A stretch of DNA of 64,000 bases, taken from the NCBI GenBank assembly GCA_037178625.1, contig CM074134.1, positions 1,860,001 through 1,924,000 on the forward strand, written 5' to 3'. The notes below the pieces were generated by a model. That model did no database searches. It was not told the DNA's origin and saw only the letters and a list, made by a program, of their open reading frames with translations. The DNA is from Skeletonema tropicum (taxonomy: Eukaryota > Bacillariophyta > Thalassiosirophyceae > Thalassiosirales > Thalassiosiraceae). Positions 23,513 through 33,150 of the stretch are shown one piece after another. Every line of letters begins with the position of its first letter. Position 1 is the stretch's first letter. Both the position numbers and the translations under genes were made by a program.

Positions 23513-25250
23513 ATGTGCTTGTCTAGTATCACCGCTGACTAGAATGGGACACTAGAAGCGGCTCATGTGCCATACTGACGGCGATAGATACGATTTGGTA
23601 GAATGTGGTGCTGCTGGTCAGCTCATGCTAGACCTCTCACATCAGCTAAGAGGTTGTAGCATCGCTTTTACGTAGGTTCTCGTTCTGATCAGCGCTACTG
23701 TGGCTTGTGTAGTATTACCGCCGACTAGAATGGGACACTAGAAGTGGCTCATGCGCATACTGACGGCGATAGATACGATTTGGTAGAATGTGGTGCTGCT
23801 GTGCTGCTGGCCGGCCCAAACTGGACCTCTCACATCAGCTACGAGGCTGTAGCATCGTCTCTGCGGACGCTAGTCGTCTGAGCGGTACAAATGTGCTTTT
23901 CTAGTATCACCGCCGACTAGAATGGGACACTAGAAGCGGCTCATGCCCATACTGAACAAAGATTGATACGATTTGGTAGAATGTGGTGCTGCTGTGCTGC
24001 TGGTCAGCCCACACTGGACCTCTCACATCAACTACAAGGCTGTAGCATCGCTTCTATGTAGGCTTTCGTTCTGAGCAGCGCTACTGTGCTTGTATAGTAT
24101 CACCGCCGACTAGAATGGGACACTAGAAGCGGCTCATGTCCCATACTGACGGCGATAGATACGATTTGGTAGAATGTGGTGCTGCTGGCCAGCCCACACT
24201 GGACCTCTCACATCAGCTACGAGGCTGTAGCATCGTCTCTGCGGACGCTAGTCGTCTGAGCGGTACAAATGTGCTTTTTTAGTATCACCGCCGACTAGAA
24301 TGGGACACTAGAAGCGGCTCATGCCCATACTGACAAAGATTGATACGATTTGGTAGAATGTGGTGCTGCTGGTCAGCCCACACTGGACCTCTCACATCAG
24401 CTACGAGGCTGTATCACCGCTTCTACTCACGCTAGTCGTCTGAGCGGTACATATGAGCTTGTCTAGTATCACCGCCGACTAGAATGGGACACTAGAAGCG
24501 GCTCATGCCCATACTGACGGCGATAGATATGATTTGGTAGAATGTGGTGCTGCTGGCCAGCCCACACTGGACCTCTCACATCAGCTACAAGGTTGTAGCA
24601 TCGCTTCTACGTAGGCTCTCGTTCTGAGCAGCGCTACTGTGCTTGTCTAGTATCACCGCCAACTAGAATGGGACACTAGAAGCGGCTCATGCTCATCCTG
24701 ACGGCGATAGATACGATTTGGTAGAATGTGGTGCTGCTGTGCTGCTGGCCAACCCACACTGGACCTCTCACATCTGCTTCGAGGCTGTAGCATCGCTTCT
24801 ACGTAGGCTCTCGTTCTGCGCAGCGCTACTGTGCTTGCCTAGTATCACCGCCAACTAGAATGGGACACTAGAAGCGGCTCATGCCCATACTGACAGCGAT
24901 TGGAGACGTTCGGATGAGGTGCTGCTGGTTAGCTCAAATTGGACCTCTCAGGTCAGCTACGAGGCTGTAGCATCGCTTCTACGTAGGCTTTCGTTCTGAG
25001 CAGCGCTACTGTGCTTGTATAGTATCGCCACCGAGTGTAATGGGCTACTAGAGCGGCTTATGCGCATTTTGACAGCGATTGATTCAATTGGGTAGAATGT
25101 GGTGCTGGACCTCTTAGAAATTTGGATTCATCAGGTCATGTAGGTCGTATCATAGCTTCCACAAGCTCAATCCCTCTGCACAGTTTTAATGCACTTCTAT
25201 ACTCTCGATTGGAAGTGTAATGGGACTCGAAGCGCTCATCAAGAAGTGGC
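23513..25250 (+). repeat. Divergent right flank of the satellite array
   Basis: About ten units share TTGGTAGAATGTGGTGCTGCT, CACCGCCGACTAGAATGGGACACTAGAAG and CTCACATCAGCTACGAGGCTGTAGC-like blocks (shown shortened here) and differ from the core by many substitutions. Some have an 8-bp GCTGCTGT-type insertion (192-bp units). The open frame seen in core units is not kept, which argues against coding. Confidence 0.85.
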
Positions 25251-25770
25251 GCCCGTTCGACCAAATTGGACCTCATCACTCATCACGTCATCCCTCGTTG
25301 TTAGGTGTGCTGAATGCTAGAGAGAGGCTCCATCGGCAGCAACAGGCAGTGGCAGCAGCTGAGTTGCTTGCTTCATATGTAAACGCTTTAGTGTATTATA
25401 AAGGTAATGAACAGAGCGCCAATTGAACCAAAATCTACATTTAGAGATATTATGTTGCTCTTGCTATCTTCACGCTCTGCTAGAGGACCTGAGATTTGGC
25501 GCGTTCGGTGAGTGATATTATGGTACCCGTGGAACTAGTATCTTCAAGATAGGCAACAATGTTTAGCCGCATTTTTATTATCTCGCACTAGTTTTCGGTG
25601 ACGTCAATCCACCAACTTATCCTTCCACAAACAAGCAATGTCTACTTACCTAGCTCCGCCAATCGCTGCCAATTAATGAAGCTTGGCATTTGGCACTCTA
25701 CTAGAGAGGCGACACCCTACATCTATCACCACACTCGCAACCTGTTAGAAGTTTTAATAATCTCATAATC
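25251..25770. promoter_or_regulatory. Region upstream of lipoyl synthase, with TGACGTCA palindrome
   Basis: No gene seen. A canonical TGACGTCA palindrome lies at 25599-25606, 165 bp upstream of the lipoyl synthase ATG. TGACGT-type sites are bound by bZIP factors, and in diatoms by aureochromes and CO2/cAMP-responsive bZIPs. Function here is inferred; one such 8-mer is expected by chance in a window this size. Confidence 0.4.
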
Positions 25771-27048
25771 ATGAGCAAGAATCTGCTTTTTCCTCTGGCT
25801 GCAACCGCTGCGTTTGTGCACTCATTCACAATAAATAATCATGTGCAAGGAAATACACCAATAGTGTCTCCAACATCGGCGTTATATTCGACTACGGAAA
25901 AATCAACAACTGCTACACAACAACTATCAGACGAAAGTGATATATCCTATCTCGTCGCACGTGGTGATGGTTCTTCTGGCGGAGGCGGTGTTCCCATGAA
26001 GAAGAAGAAGAAAGCATCAGCAGAATCAACATCGACAATGATTGCAAATGACATTGAAAGAGATACCAACAATATTGATGATGATGAAGAAGATGACGGC
26101 CTCGTCCGACCAAAGGTAGGTGCACCCATGCCAAACGGTCGTCCCTCCTGGTTTCACGTTCCCGCACCCTCCCAAGACGTCGCATCACGATATCAAGCAG
26201 TCAAAGAAAGTCTCTCCGATCTATCACTCCACACTGTCTGCGAGGAGGCACAATGTCCCAACATTGGTGAATGCTGGAATGGCGGCACAGGAACCATCAT
26301 GCTTCTGGGTGACACTTGTACACGTGGGTGTATGTTCTGTGCAGTCAAGACGGATCAGAAGCCACCGGAGCCGGATCCATTTGAACCATTCAAGACGGCG
26401 GATGCTGTGGCCAAGTGGGGAGTGGATTATATTGTGTTGACATCGGTGGATCGTGATGATATTCCCGATGGAGGTGCGGGGCACTTTGCCACTACTGTGG
26501 AATTGTTGAAGCATAAAAAGCCGGAATTGTTGGTGGAATGTCTTGTGTCGGACTTTCGAGGGGATGAAGCTAGTGTGGAGAAGTTGGCCAAATCTGGGTT
26601 GGATGTGTACGCTCACAATGTTGAGACGGTGGAGCGATTGCAAAAGTTTGTTCGTGATTCTAGGGCGGGGTATTGGCAAAGTATCAACACTTTGAAGCAT
26701 GCCAAAAAGGTGAAACCTGACTTGTATACCAAAACTAGTCTCATGCTTGGGTTGGGTGAAAGTGATGAGGAGGTCATCCAGACGATGAAAGATTTACGCT
26801 CTGTCGACGTTGATGTTGTCACCTTTGGCCAATACTTGCGCCCTACGGAGAATCATTTGTCGGTTGTGGAGTATGTCAAGCCGGAGAAATTTGAACATTT
26901 CAAAAAGGTGGGTGAAGAAATGGGTTTCAAGTATGTGGCAAGTGGACCACTTGTGAGGAGTAGTTACAAGGCTGGGGAATTCTACTTGACTCACATGATT
27001 CAACAAGGAGAGGAAGGAGAAAGGTTTAGAGTAGTTAAGAAAAAGTAG
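25771..27048 (+). CDS. LIP1: Lipoyl synthase, plastid-type presequence
   Basis: 425 aa, single exon. It catalyses sulfur insertion into octanoyl groups using S-adenosylmethionine and two [4Fe-4S] clusters. The auxiliary cluster motif is C157-x4-C162-x5-C168 ([12 protein letters not shown]), and the radical-SAM motif is C183-x3-C187-x2-C190 (CTRGCMFC). The conserved RSSY near the C-terminus supplies the serine ligand of the auxiliary cluster. The first about 18 residues form a signal-peptide-like segment followed by Phe (AAFVHSF), the pattern expected for import into the diatom complex plastid. A Ser/Thr and Asp/Lys-rich linker follows to about residue 110. So this is probably the plastid enzyme serving pyruvate dehydrogenase; mitochondrial targeting is the alternative. 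All catalytic residues are present. Confidence 0.93.
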   Translation: MSKNLLFPLAATAAFVHSFTINNHVQGNTPIVSPTSALYSTTEKSTTATQQLSDESDISYLVARGDGSSGGGGVPMKKKKKASAESTSTMIANDIERDTNNIDDDEEDDGLVRPKVGAPMPNGRPSWFHVPAPSQDVASRYQAVKESLSDLSLHTVCEEAQCPNIGECWNGGTGTIMLLGDTCTRGCMFCAVKTDQKPPEPDPFEPFKTADAVAKWGVDYIVLTSVDRDDIPDGGAGHFATTVELLKHKKPELLVECLVSDFRGDEASVEKLAKSGLDVYAHNVETVERLQKFVRDSRAGYWQSINTLKHAKKVKPDLYTKTSLMLGLGESDEEVIQTMKDLRSVDVDVVTFGQYLRPTENHLSVVEYVKPEKFEHFKKVGEEMGFKYVASGPLVRSSYKAGEFYLTHMIQQGEEGERFRVVKKK

Positions 27049-27142
27049 ATTGTACAAAGTCAACACATCAGTGCGTAGGAATTTGTCAGCGATTACAAGA
27101 CACAAGTATCCATTACAACATGGGTTATCACCATCTGCCTGT

Positions 27143-28778
27143 CTAAACAATATCAGCATCATGTTGTCTACCAGTAGGCTGTGCAGACTTTGCCACCAGA
27201 CGAGTATCAATATCCAACTTATTCCCATCCGATCTCGATTTAATTTTGAAAACACCCTTCCCTTTCCTTGCCTTAATCTTCTCCGCTCCCTCATTAATCA
27301 TCTTCCAATTCGATGGTAACTCAGGTCGATGTGAATCATTGGCCATAAAGTCATCACTCTCGGAACTCCACATCTCAAATTCTTCATTCATCGTCCTGTA
27401 AATCTCGGTAAATGGAGGTCGAATCGTATGATCTTCGGCCCAACAACTCCTCATTAATGACGTCCAACTTTCCGGCCAGGAGGAATCCGGTTTAGGCCTA
27501 TACCCCTTCCCAACTACCAATTCGGCATGCATCTTACACGAGTATCCCGAATACGGCACCGTCAATGCACATATCTGCCAAAATAGCATACCAAAGGAAT
27601 ACGCATCGACTGATAACGAATAGGGTCGATTCATCGCTACCTCTGGTGCCATATACCGCAATGAACCAGTATTCCCGGTAAGATTGTACAACTCATTATC
27701 CACCTTGTCCACGGTAGTAATTCGTTTGGCCAATCCAAAATCAAATAATTTCAATTGACCATCAATATTAAACCCAATATTATCCGGTTTGAGATCCCGA
27801 TACACAATATCCTGCTGGTGTAAATAATCTAACGCACTGGCAATATCTCGTGCCACTGCAAATCGTTCCATCCAAATCCGATGCAGAACGTGAGAACGGG
27901 AACAGCAGTATCCCCAACATGGTCCGAGCCAAGTGCCCATGTTGCACCCCACATCTTTTCGCCAGATTTTTAACTTGTGATCCAGTGTGGAGACGAGTCG
28001 ATCTAGAATGACAAAGTAGCGACTTTCGAGTGGATCGGAGATGGCATGACCACGGATGGATAGGATGTGTGGATGAGTTAGAGCAGAGAGAAATTGTGCC
28101 TCGACGGCGAGGTCAATGATACCCTTGTTGTGTTCATCTTCGGGTAGGTCTGGACGGAGTGTCTTTAGGACAAACTTTTGCAGTGTTGTTGTTGATGTTA
28201 GTACTCATTCCTGCTTCATTGTTGTTACTACTTTCATCATTGTTTAGAATAGCTGCAAAGTCAGCACGGGCTTTGGCCTCGTCATTTCCAGTATCATACA
28301 CCTCTTGAAGTTTCACGTGTTTAATTTCGTGGACAAAGCTGAACCCTCCCTTACCAACAATCTCTCCGAGAATGATCTCTTGAAAGGCCAATGCTGGTAG
28401 GGGGGATGATGCATCCTTTGTATTATTTAACGATGTCATTTCGTAGTAGTGTTGGAGGAATGTGGGGTGTTCACGTTTCACGTATTCTAAAACAGATTGC
28501 GGGGCCGCTGGCTGCTTTGATTGTACTATCGGTTCTGGATCAAAGGTCGGGAGGACAAGTGACGGACAACCACTGGTATCTTTATCGTTGAAAAGAGTCA
28601 CACGGTGAGGCGAATCAATAATGGGTGTGAGCAACGGCACTAGCGGCTGTTTTTCAATGTCGTAGGGATCTTGTGTGCGAAAATGACTGTTACTGCTGTG
28701 GGCGCTGCACTCTGGTGTTTCGATACTTAGTGCCCTGCGTCTTAACCCCCCCGATAGTGAACTCTCCAACTGTAGCAT
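27143..28778 (-). CDS. TKL-like protein kinase with one frame break
   Basis: Two frames on the minus strand make one kinase. The N-terminal part (28778 downward) ends with the Gly loop GEIVGKGGFSFVHEI. The remainder carries VAEA-type alpha-C, SALTHPHIL, a catalytic loop VYRDLKPDN (Tyr in place of the usual His of HRD), LFDFGLAK, and YMAPEV, and closes with RPPFTEIYRTM. The frames meet at a TTTT run (28176-28179); removing one base restores T-A-K-F-V-L-K with the ATP-anchoring Lys. A 57-bp or longer intron there is possible but no candidate keeps phase well. The N-terminal 130 residues are not conserved in an obvious way. It converges with lipoyl synthase (94-bp gap). The substrate is unknown; the architecture resembles an expanded diatom kinase group. 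Confidence 0.75.
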
Positions 28779-29126
28779 CTACTCTCGCCAGAGGGGGAGG
28801 AGAGAGAAACCAAAGGCGCGTGGGTGCTATTGTCTTCTCCCTAGCGTCTTTGTTGTGCGTGGGTCATTCCCCATTCCGTTTTGTATCGGAAACAGTGTAT
28901 CCAAATTTGGGTTTAAATTTTTCAACTCAAAAATCCAAAATTTCACGTAGGAATTAGTATAAAAACAAAACCTCCACTCTCTCTACTGCACTTAGCGACT
29001 AATCTCTTTTCCTTCACTGACACCTCCATTCATCATACACTGACACCTCCTTCATCATACATATTCATCAAGGACACCTCCATTCATCATACATTCATAG
29101 GAGTACCCAACAGATTGCATCGCTCG
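28779..29126. promoter_or_regulatory. Divergent promoter region, kinase and FKBP
   Basis: A TATA-like TATAAAAA lies at 28958-28965, 169 bp upstream of the FKBP ATG. It overlaps the motif CGTAGGAATTAGTAT (28946-28960), which recurs upstream of other genes in this window. A short tandem repeat follows in the presumed 5' leader. Confidence 0.5.
29019..29096 (+). repeat. Imperfect three-copy direct repeat in FKBP leader
   Basis: Three copies of GACACCTCCATTCATCATAC (one lacking the CA) begin at 29019, 29042 and 29073, directly before the FKBP start. They probably arose by slippage in the 5' leader. Confidence 0.85.
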
Positions 29127-29825
29127 ATGAGTATGACGGCTCGACGGCTTCTCCTCTTTGCTGGCATCGCGGCTGCTCTCGTTTCCGCAGCAGATGCACT
29201 CAGCATCATCAAAAGTAGTGACACTACTTTTTCGCACAAACACGTGACAAAATGCAACAACCCATCACGACGAAACTTTGTCCAATTTGGTCTCGTAGCA
29301 GCAACGACAGCTACCTCCATGCCAACCCTATCAGCAAACGCAGCAGTCGATGCCCAATTCAAAGAGGTAGGTCGGCAAGAACGACCACCTGACGGAGAAA
29401 CACCCTTCTCTACACTATCCAATGGAGTACAAATCAAGGATTTTCGTCTTGGTTCTAGTTCGGAAACTGTTAAGAATGGATCACGAGTCGAACTGACAAT
29501 GAAGGGAAGGCTGCTCAACCTGAACGGGGTGATTTTCTATGATACAAAGAGTAATGATCCCAATGGCTTTGGTGAGGGAACTCCCTTGCAATTCACAGTG
29601 GGAGACAAATCAGTCCTGCCTGGATTGGAGAGTGGGTTGATTGGAATGAAGAAGGGGGGGATTCGTCGAATTATCGTCCCAGCTGAGGTGGGATATGGGG
29701 CGTTTCCGGGGTTAGAGCCTCAGCCATTGACGGATGTGGAGCGAAGGGCTTTGGATTCTGTGGTGAAAAATCCTAGGAGAGATCAGACCGTCATGTTTGA
29801 TTGCAAGGTTGAACGATTGAAGTGA
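29127..29825 (+). CDS. Thylakoid-lumen FKBP-type peptidyl-prolyl isomerase
   Basis: 232 aa from the first ATG (29127; 29133 also possible). The N-terminus is layered. A signal peptide (about 1-26, RRLLLFAGIAAALVSAADA) comes first. A transit part follows, ending in a twin-arginine motif S-R-R-N-F with a hydrophobic stretch and an ANA cleavage site (about 50-77). This predicts passage through the plastid envelope and Tat-dependent import into the lumen. The FKBP domain (about 105-232) shows VIFYDT, FTVGDKSVLPGLESGLIGMKKGG and RRIIVPAEVGYG, with an insertion (TDVERRALDSV) before the last strand as in lumenal FKBPs. It would assist folding of photosynthetic complexes; individual clients cannot be named. 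Family is firm, location well supported by the bipartite leader. Confidence 0.88.
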   Translation: MSMTARRLLLFAGIAAALVSAADALSIIKSSDTTFSHKHVTKCNNPSRRNFVQFGLVAATTATSMPTLSANAAVDAQFKEVGRQERPPDGETPFSTLSNGVQIKDFRLGSSSETVKNGSRVELTMKGRLLNLNGVIFYDTKSNDPNGFGEGTPLQFTVGDKSVLPGLESGLIGMKKGGIRRIIVPAEVGYGAFPGLEPQPLTDVERRALDSVVKNPRRDQTVMFDCKVERLK

Positions 29826-29879
29826 TAGATTAGTTTTATGATTGACACCAATCATTGCAAGGCAGCTATATATTCACGA

Positions 29880-30030
29880 AGTCACGACGACTTCTTCTTT
29901 TGACGAGTCGACCGGTAGCTGGGTAGGAGACTGCTTCTCTAGCGTCCATCAACACTGCGTACACCAAGCACGAAGTAGTACAAGAAAACAAAAAAACCTA
30001 AGCTAAAATAACTAACCACCCCAACCCAAA
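29880..30030 (-). repeat. Copy of the tail-anchor module shared with the C2H2 gene
   Basis: This segment matches 38,880-39,010 closely (CACGACGACTTCTTCTTTTG, then GACCGGTAGCTGGGTAGGAG, then CTAAAATAACTAACCA), including the part that encodes a C-terminal membrane helix there. Confidence 0.8.
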
Positions 30031-30259
30031 TGAGCTCAATTAGGAGTGGTGGTCCATTTTTTTCACTTTCATCTGACATTTTTTTGTTCCATGATTTTCC
30101 CATCAGAACTCTTGATGAGACAATCTCTGATCCAAACTGTTGAAAATCTTTGGTTGATCTGTGAATAGCGTTGATCATCGTATTGACTTGCCCCTCGACG
30201 CTCGCACCAGCATCCAGTGAATCGTCGATTTTCGATCGTATATTATCTGTGTGAAACAT
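29939..30259 (-). pseudogene. Small tail-anchored protein, paralogue A1, start codon lost
   Basis: 106 aa from the first remaining ATG. It is a paralogue of the frame at 38359-38048: shared I-x-SKIDD-S/T-LDA, VNxMxxAI, IQQF-like and SRVLMG blocks. Upstream, the open frame continues with IIQKKKLISSEEL, equivalent to the paralogue's MTQKKRLISSEEF, but the start ATG is ATA here. It ends with a hydrophobic helix (WVGVVSYFSLGFFVFLYYFVLG) just before the stop, as in tail-anchored proteins. Function unknown. It may be a dead copy or start at the inner Met. Confidence 0.5.
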
Positions 30260-30449
30260 CAACGACTCTGTGAGCTCCTCACTGGAAATCAGCTTCTTCT
30301 TTTGGATTATTGTTCGTAATAGAATGTGATCGAATCGCGAGGCAGTGAGTTCGAGTATGGAAGAATTTGATCCGTGTACTATAGCTATTCGAAATGTTCC
30401 ATTTTCATTTGAGCGAGAAGACGTTTAAAATTTTTTATGAGGTCGGATG

Positions 30450-30783
30450 GCATGAACCACACTACAGGTCTCGGTTAACTCTACTCAGCGATGGTTGGTT
30501 GGTGAGAACGTTTGGGATGATAGGACAGGTGGAAACAGTGATTTTGTGTAGGTAGTATCTATGATTATGTACTTTAGGTATGTTCCAGTAGGGTGCTGAG
30601 ACTTCGAGTTAACTCTAGAGCTTCTGTACCGAAGACATTCCCTCTACATAAGTTAAAGTACCATAATCGTACATACTAGTATCACAAAACACTTTCAAAT
30701 GTACCCATTTGACAACACTTCTTTATCCCAATCAACCTTCTGAATGCTGTCGGTAGATGTGAGACCTGTAGTGTGGCATGAAC
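30450..30783. mobile_element. 318-bp MITE with 15-bp TIRs and 8-bp target-site duplication
   Basis: The element spans 30458-30775. Left end CACACTACAGGTCTC (30458-30472) and right end GAGACCTGTAGTGTG (30761-30775) are perfect inverted repeats. Both sides carry the direct repeat GCATGAAC (30450-30457 and 30776-30783). It has no coding capacity. The paralogous segment near 37,555-37,585 lacks the insertion, giving an empty site. An 8-bp duplication fits hAT- or P-like transposases acting in trans; that class is inferred. Confidence 0.85.
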
Positions 30784-31002
30784 CACCGAGTTCAAGCTCG
30801 AGGAAGAGAAAAAAGCTTTTGCCGAAGCAAGCAATGCTGCTCGCGTCAGTCGCATCCAAAGGCACTGAAAGTCTGACACAGAAGGCGAACCGTTGTAACT
30901 TTGAGTCTAATGATTAAATCAATGAGGTATTCCCGTGTCACACAAAGCAAGGAGACTCGGATATTCCTCCTCGGTGGCTCTGTAGGGAGGAAACGATTGT
31001 TG
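30784..31002 (+). repeat. Module B, duplicated segment (copy 1)
   Basis: It matches 37,562-37,775 almost base for base (GAAGCAA-CAATGCTGCTCG, GCAAGGAGACTCGG, ATTCCTCCTCGG). On plus a short frame reads LEEEKKAFAEASNAARVSRI before a stop, possibly the tail of an old gene. Confidence 0.75.
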
Positions 31003-31055
31003 CACACTACAGGTCTCGGTTATCTCTGGTCAGCGATGGTTGGTTGATGGAATCA
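31003..31055 (+). mobile_element. Solo left end of the same MITE family
   Basis: CACACTACAGGTCTCGGTTA starts at 31003, and about 50 bp match the left end of the 318-bp element. I find no matching right end or repeated flank downstream, so this is a truncated copy or the end of a longer relative. Confidence 0.6.
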
Positions 31056-32640
31056 CGGGAACCAGGGGTTGACACGTCGGGATGAAGTGATGCGACAAGT
31101 GTTTGCAATGATTTAAGTCGTGTTTCTCAAAATCAAGCGTTGAGGTTGATTAGTCTTAGGCGAAAACTTGCTGCCACCGCCACGAGTGACACGCGCTGCG
31201 CCATAGCACAAGAGAGAAAAGAGAGACTGCAACACAGAGAGTGTGTGTGGTGCCAAGAAACTGCAGGGTTTAAAGCTCAAGGTGCTAAAAACCCAACCCC
31301 GTTGCACAAAGCAAAGCTGCCCACCGCCTCGGTACGAGGCAATGTGCAGGGGCAGTTTGGCACCCCCCACAAATTCAAATGAATGATACTACTGGCCTCA
31401 ATAAACTCATCACACAGAGCGTGGTCGGCATTCAGGCCGCTGCCGATGGGTTTAACTGACCTCTTTGCAGCATCGGCTTAGGCGCAATCGACCGTGTCAC
31501 GACGCGTCGAATCTGCATCAAAATCCTGATATACGAGATGTTATCATGTGAGAATGAAAATAAATGTGCAGAGATAAACTTCAAACTATAACTAGTCGCT
31601 TTGTATGCCTCGTTGGCGCTGAGTTGGTCTTTGTTTGGGTATCATACATTAAACAAGGGGTATTGTTCAAGTGCATGATGCAAAAAGATGAAACATCAAC
31701 TCAGCTCACAAGTCATCCCGATCAAAATGATATTGTGTCAGCGTGTCAGGTTGCTGTCGAGCAAGCCAAGAAAAGCCAACCAAGGCAAGTGGAGGATATC
31801 TTGCTGTCGTTTCCGAAGGAGAAGACGCTGCAAGGCCCCGATCGAAGGCATCGAGAACAAATCATACTCTCACAGAAGTATCAATCCAGCATCACAGCTC
31901 TCCCAACGACGTTCGCCGCAGAACACGCTTCATTGGTATCTCGGTAATTGAAATAAGGTCATGATGACTCTAGCTGCACAACTAAAGAGTAACTTGTGAC
32001 ATTGCTCTAGATAATTGTAGATAATTTCGCCCCTGGAGGGCCAACCATGACGTACTTTAAGATTTCCGTTAATTTTTTTTTAAAGATAGCAATTTGCAAC
32101 TGCACAATACGAGTATGTACATCTTCCCGAATAAATTTCTTCGAAGATATCCATGTGCTGACTTCCACATATTCTCCAGTGACAATGAGATTGCGTCCAA
32201 CGTCAACGTCATCTTTACCGTGTGCAATCATTTTCCACTTCCACCCTTTTCCCTGAGATCAAACATGCAAATGTTCCCGACCGAGGAGGGAAGAGGAACC
32301 CCCAGGAACCGATGCTGCCCATTAAACTTATAGTTTGACAGGGGCCAAAATAAGCCGCCCCTCCTCTTCACAAACTTAACCCAATGGCATCGTCGGAGCA
32401 ACGCCGTCGTCTCTCCTTGGGCGTAAAATCCATTTCAATATTTGCACATTATGACGGCCAAAATAAATTATATCCACATTTCACGTTTGTCGCCATTCAG
32501 TGCTGTGTCGACCAACTGGCCCAGTGTCGACAAAAAGTCCGTTTGGTTTGGTCATCAAATGTTGGTCATCAAATGTATTGTACTTCGAGGACAGACAAAA
32601 CCACTTCGGTTGATCTTGCCATGTATTTTTAAGAGGGAAT
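31056..32640. other. Gene-poor stretch without recognised genes
   Basis: Several frames of 65-127 codons exist on both strands but none resembles a family I know. The longest (about 31,564-31,947, plus) starts inside low-information sequence. A minus frame at 32,231-32,007 reads like protein (GRNLIVTGEYVEVSTWISS) but has a stop just upstream, so it may be a gene remnant. No RNA gene seen. Confidence 0.4.
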
Positions 32641-32863
32641 TTTGCAAAAATACGAAGATGAACTCATTAATTTTTTACTGTTGAATGTTTGTTTTGCAAC
32701 GTTTGTTTTGTATGCAACCTGGCCAACGGTCCCGTCGGAAGCAGCGCTGTTGTTGCCCTTGTGTTGTGGGTGGTGGCTGCTGCGAGGAAGGAGGAATAGC
32801 GGCCTGGAAGCGGCCATGATCATCGTCGATAATAGTATAGTCGATTATTGCTTCAGTTTGTCG

Positions 32864-32917
32864 ACTCGTGACTGCACTTTTTCAATTCGTGACTGCAGAA
32901 AAAGTGCAGTCACGAGT
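32864..32917. repeat. Perfect 20-bp hairpin; arm repeated at 33,090
   Basis: ACTCGTGACTGCACTTTTTC (32864-32883) and its exact complement GAAAAAGTGCAGTCACGAGT (32898-32917) flank a 14-base spacer. The same arm occurs again, direct, at 33089-33105. With the right arm at 32904 it bounds a possible 201-bp MITE (32904-33104), though no target-site duplication is visible. Confidence 0.75.
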
Positions 32918-32961
32918 TGAAAATCTGAAAAAATTCTGACATCCATACCATGGCGTCCGCA

Positions 32962-32999
32962 ACCGCTAGTAGATACCGCCAGCAACACCATCAAAATAG
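32962..32999 (+). repeat. 38-bp perfect direct repeat, copy 1
   Basis: The 38 bases starting ACCGCTAGTAGATACCGCCA are identical at 34879-34916, 1.9 kb away. A second short match (TAGTATAGTCGA) lies near each copy but in different order, so this is rearranged mobile-element debris. Confidence 0.85.
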
Positions 33000-33150
33000 A
33001 CCCACTCACCGAACATCTCCGCCACCAACAACGTGACAAACTACTACGCCGTCTCATCCCCCTCCTCCTCAACATATTTGATTGAAATCGACTCGTGACT
33101 GCACTCATATTTTCATCCTTCATCCCATCGTCTCAATTATTATGAACTCA

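Larger units (their letters stand above)
11380..25250 (+). repeat. Satellite array, about 74 units of about 185 bp, with higher-order structure
   Basis: Tandem head-to-tail units repeat across about 13.9 kb. Unit starts (the ATGAGCTT or ATGAACTT position) fall at 11631, 11841, 12025, 12214, 12398, 12582, 12771, 12955 and so on to 23329, giving unit lengths of mostly 184 or 189 bp (the 189-bp form has an extra 5 bp in AACGAAACGACG). Counting by that landmark gives 64 units to 23,329 and about 10 more divergent ones (178-192 bp) to about 25,229. At least five unit types occur and recur in ordered blocks. Each canonical unit holds one open frame of about 61 codons on the plus strand. The units at 11,380-11,630 and after 25,030 are strongly decayed. 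Pattern is that of satellite DNA evolving by unequal exchange; a coding role is doubtful. Confidence 0.95.

Noticed and set aside
11631..23526. Sixty or so plus-strand frames of 64-84 codons as separate genes
   Set aside because: They are one repeat unit copied many times, shift frame each period, are broken in C-type and A-star units, and are not kept in divergent units. I treat them as satellite DNA.
28170..28230. Intron ending at GCAAAAG with an upstream TACTAAC branch-point-like string in the kinase
   Set aside because: Candidate donors upstream either break phase or remove protein-like sequence; one base too many in TTTT explains the shift more simply.
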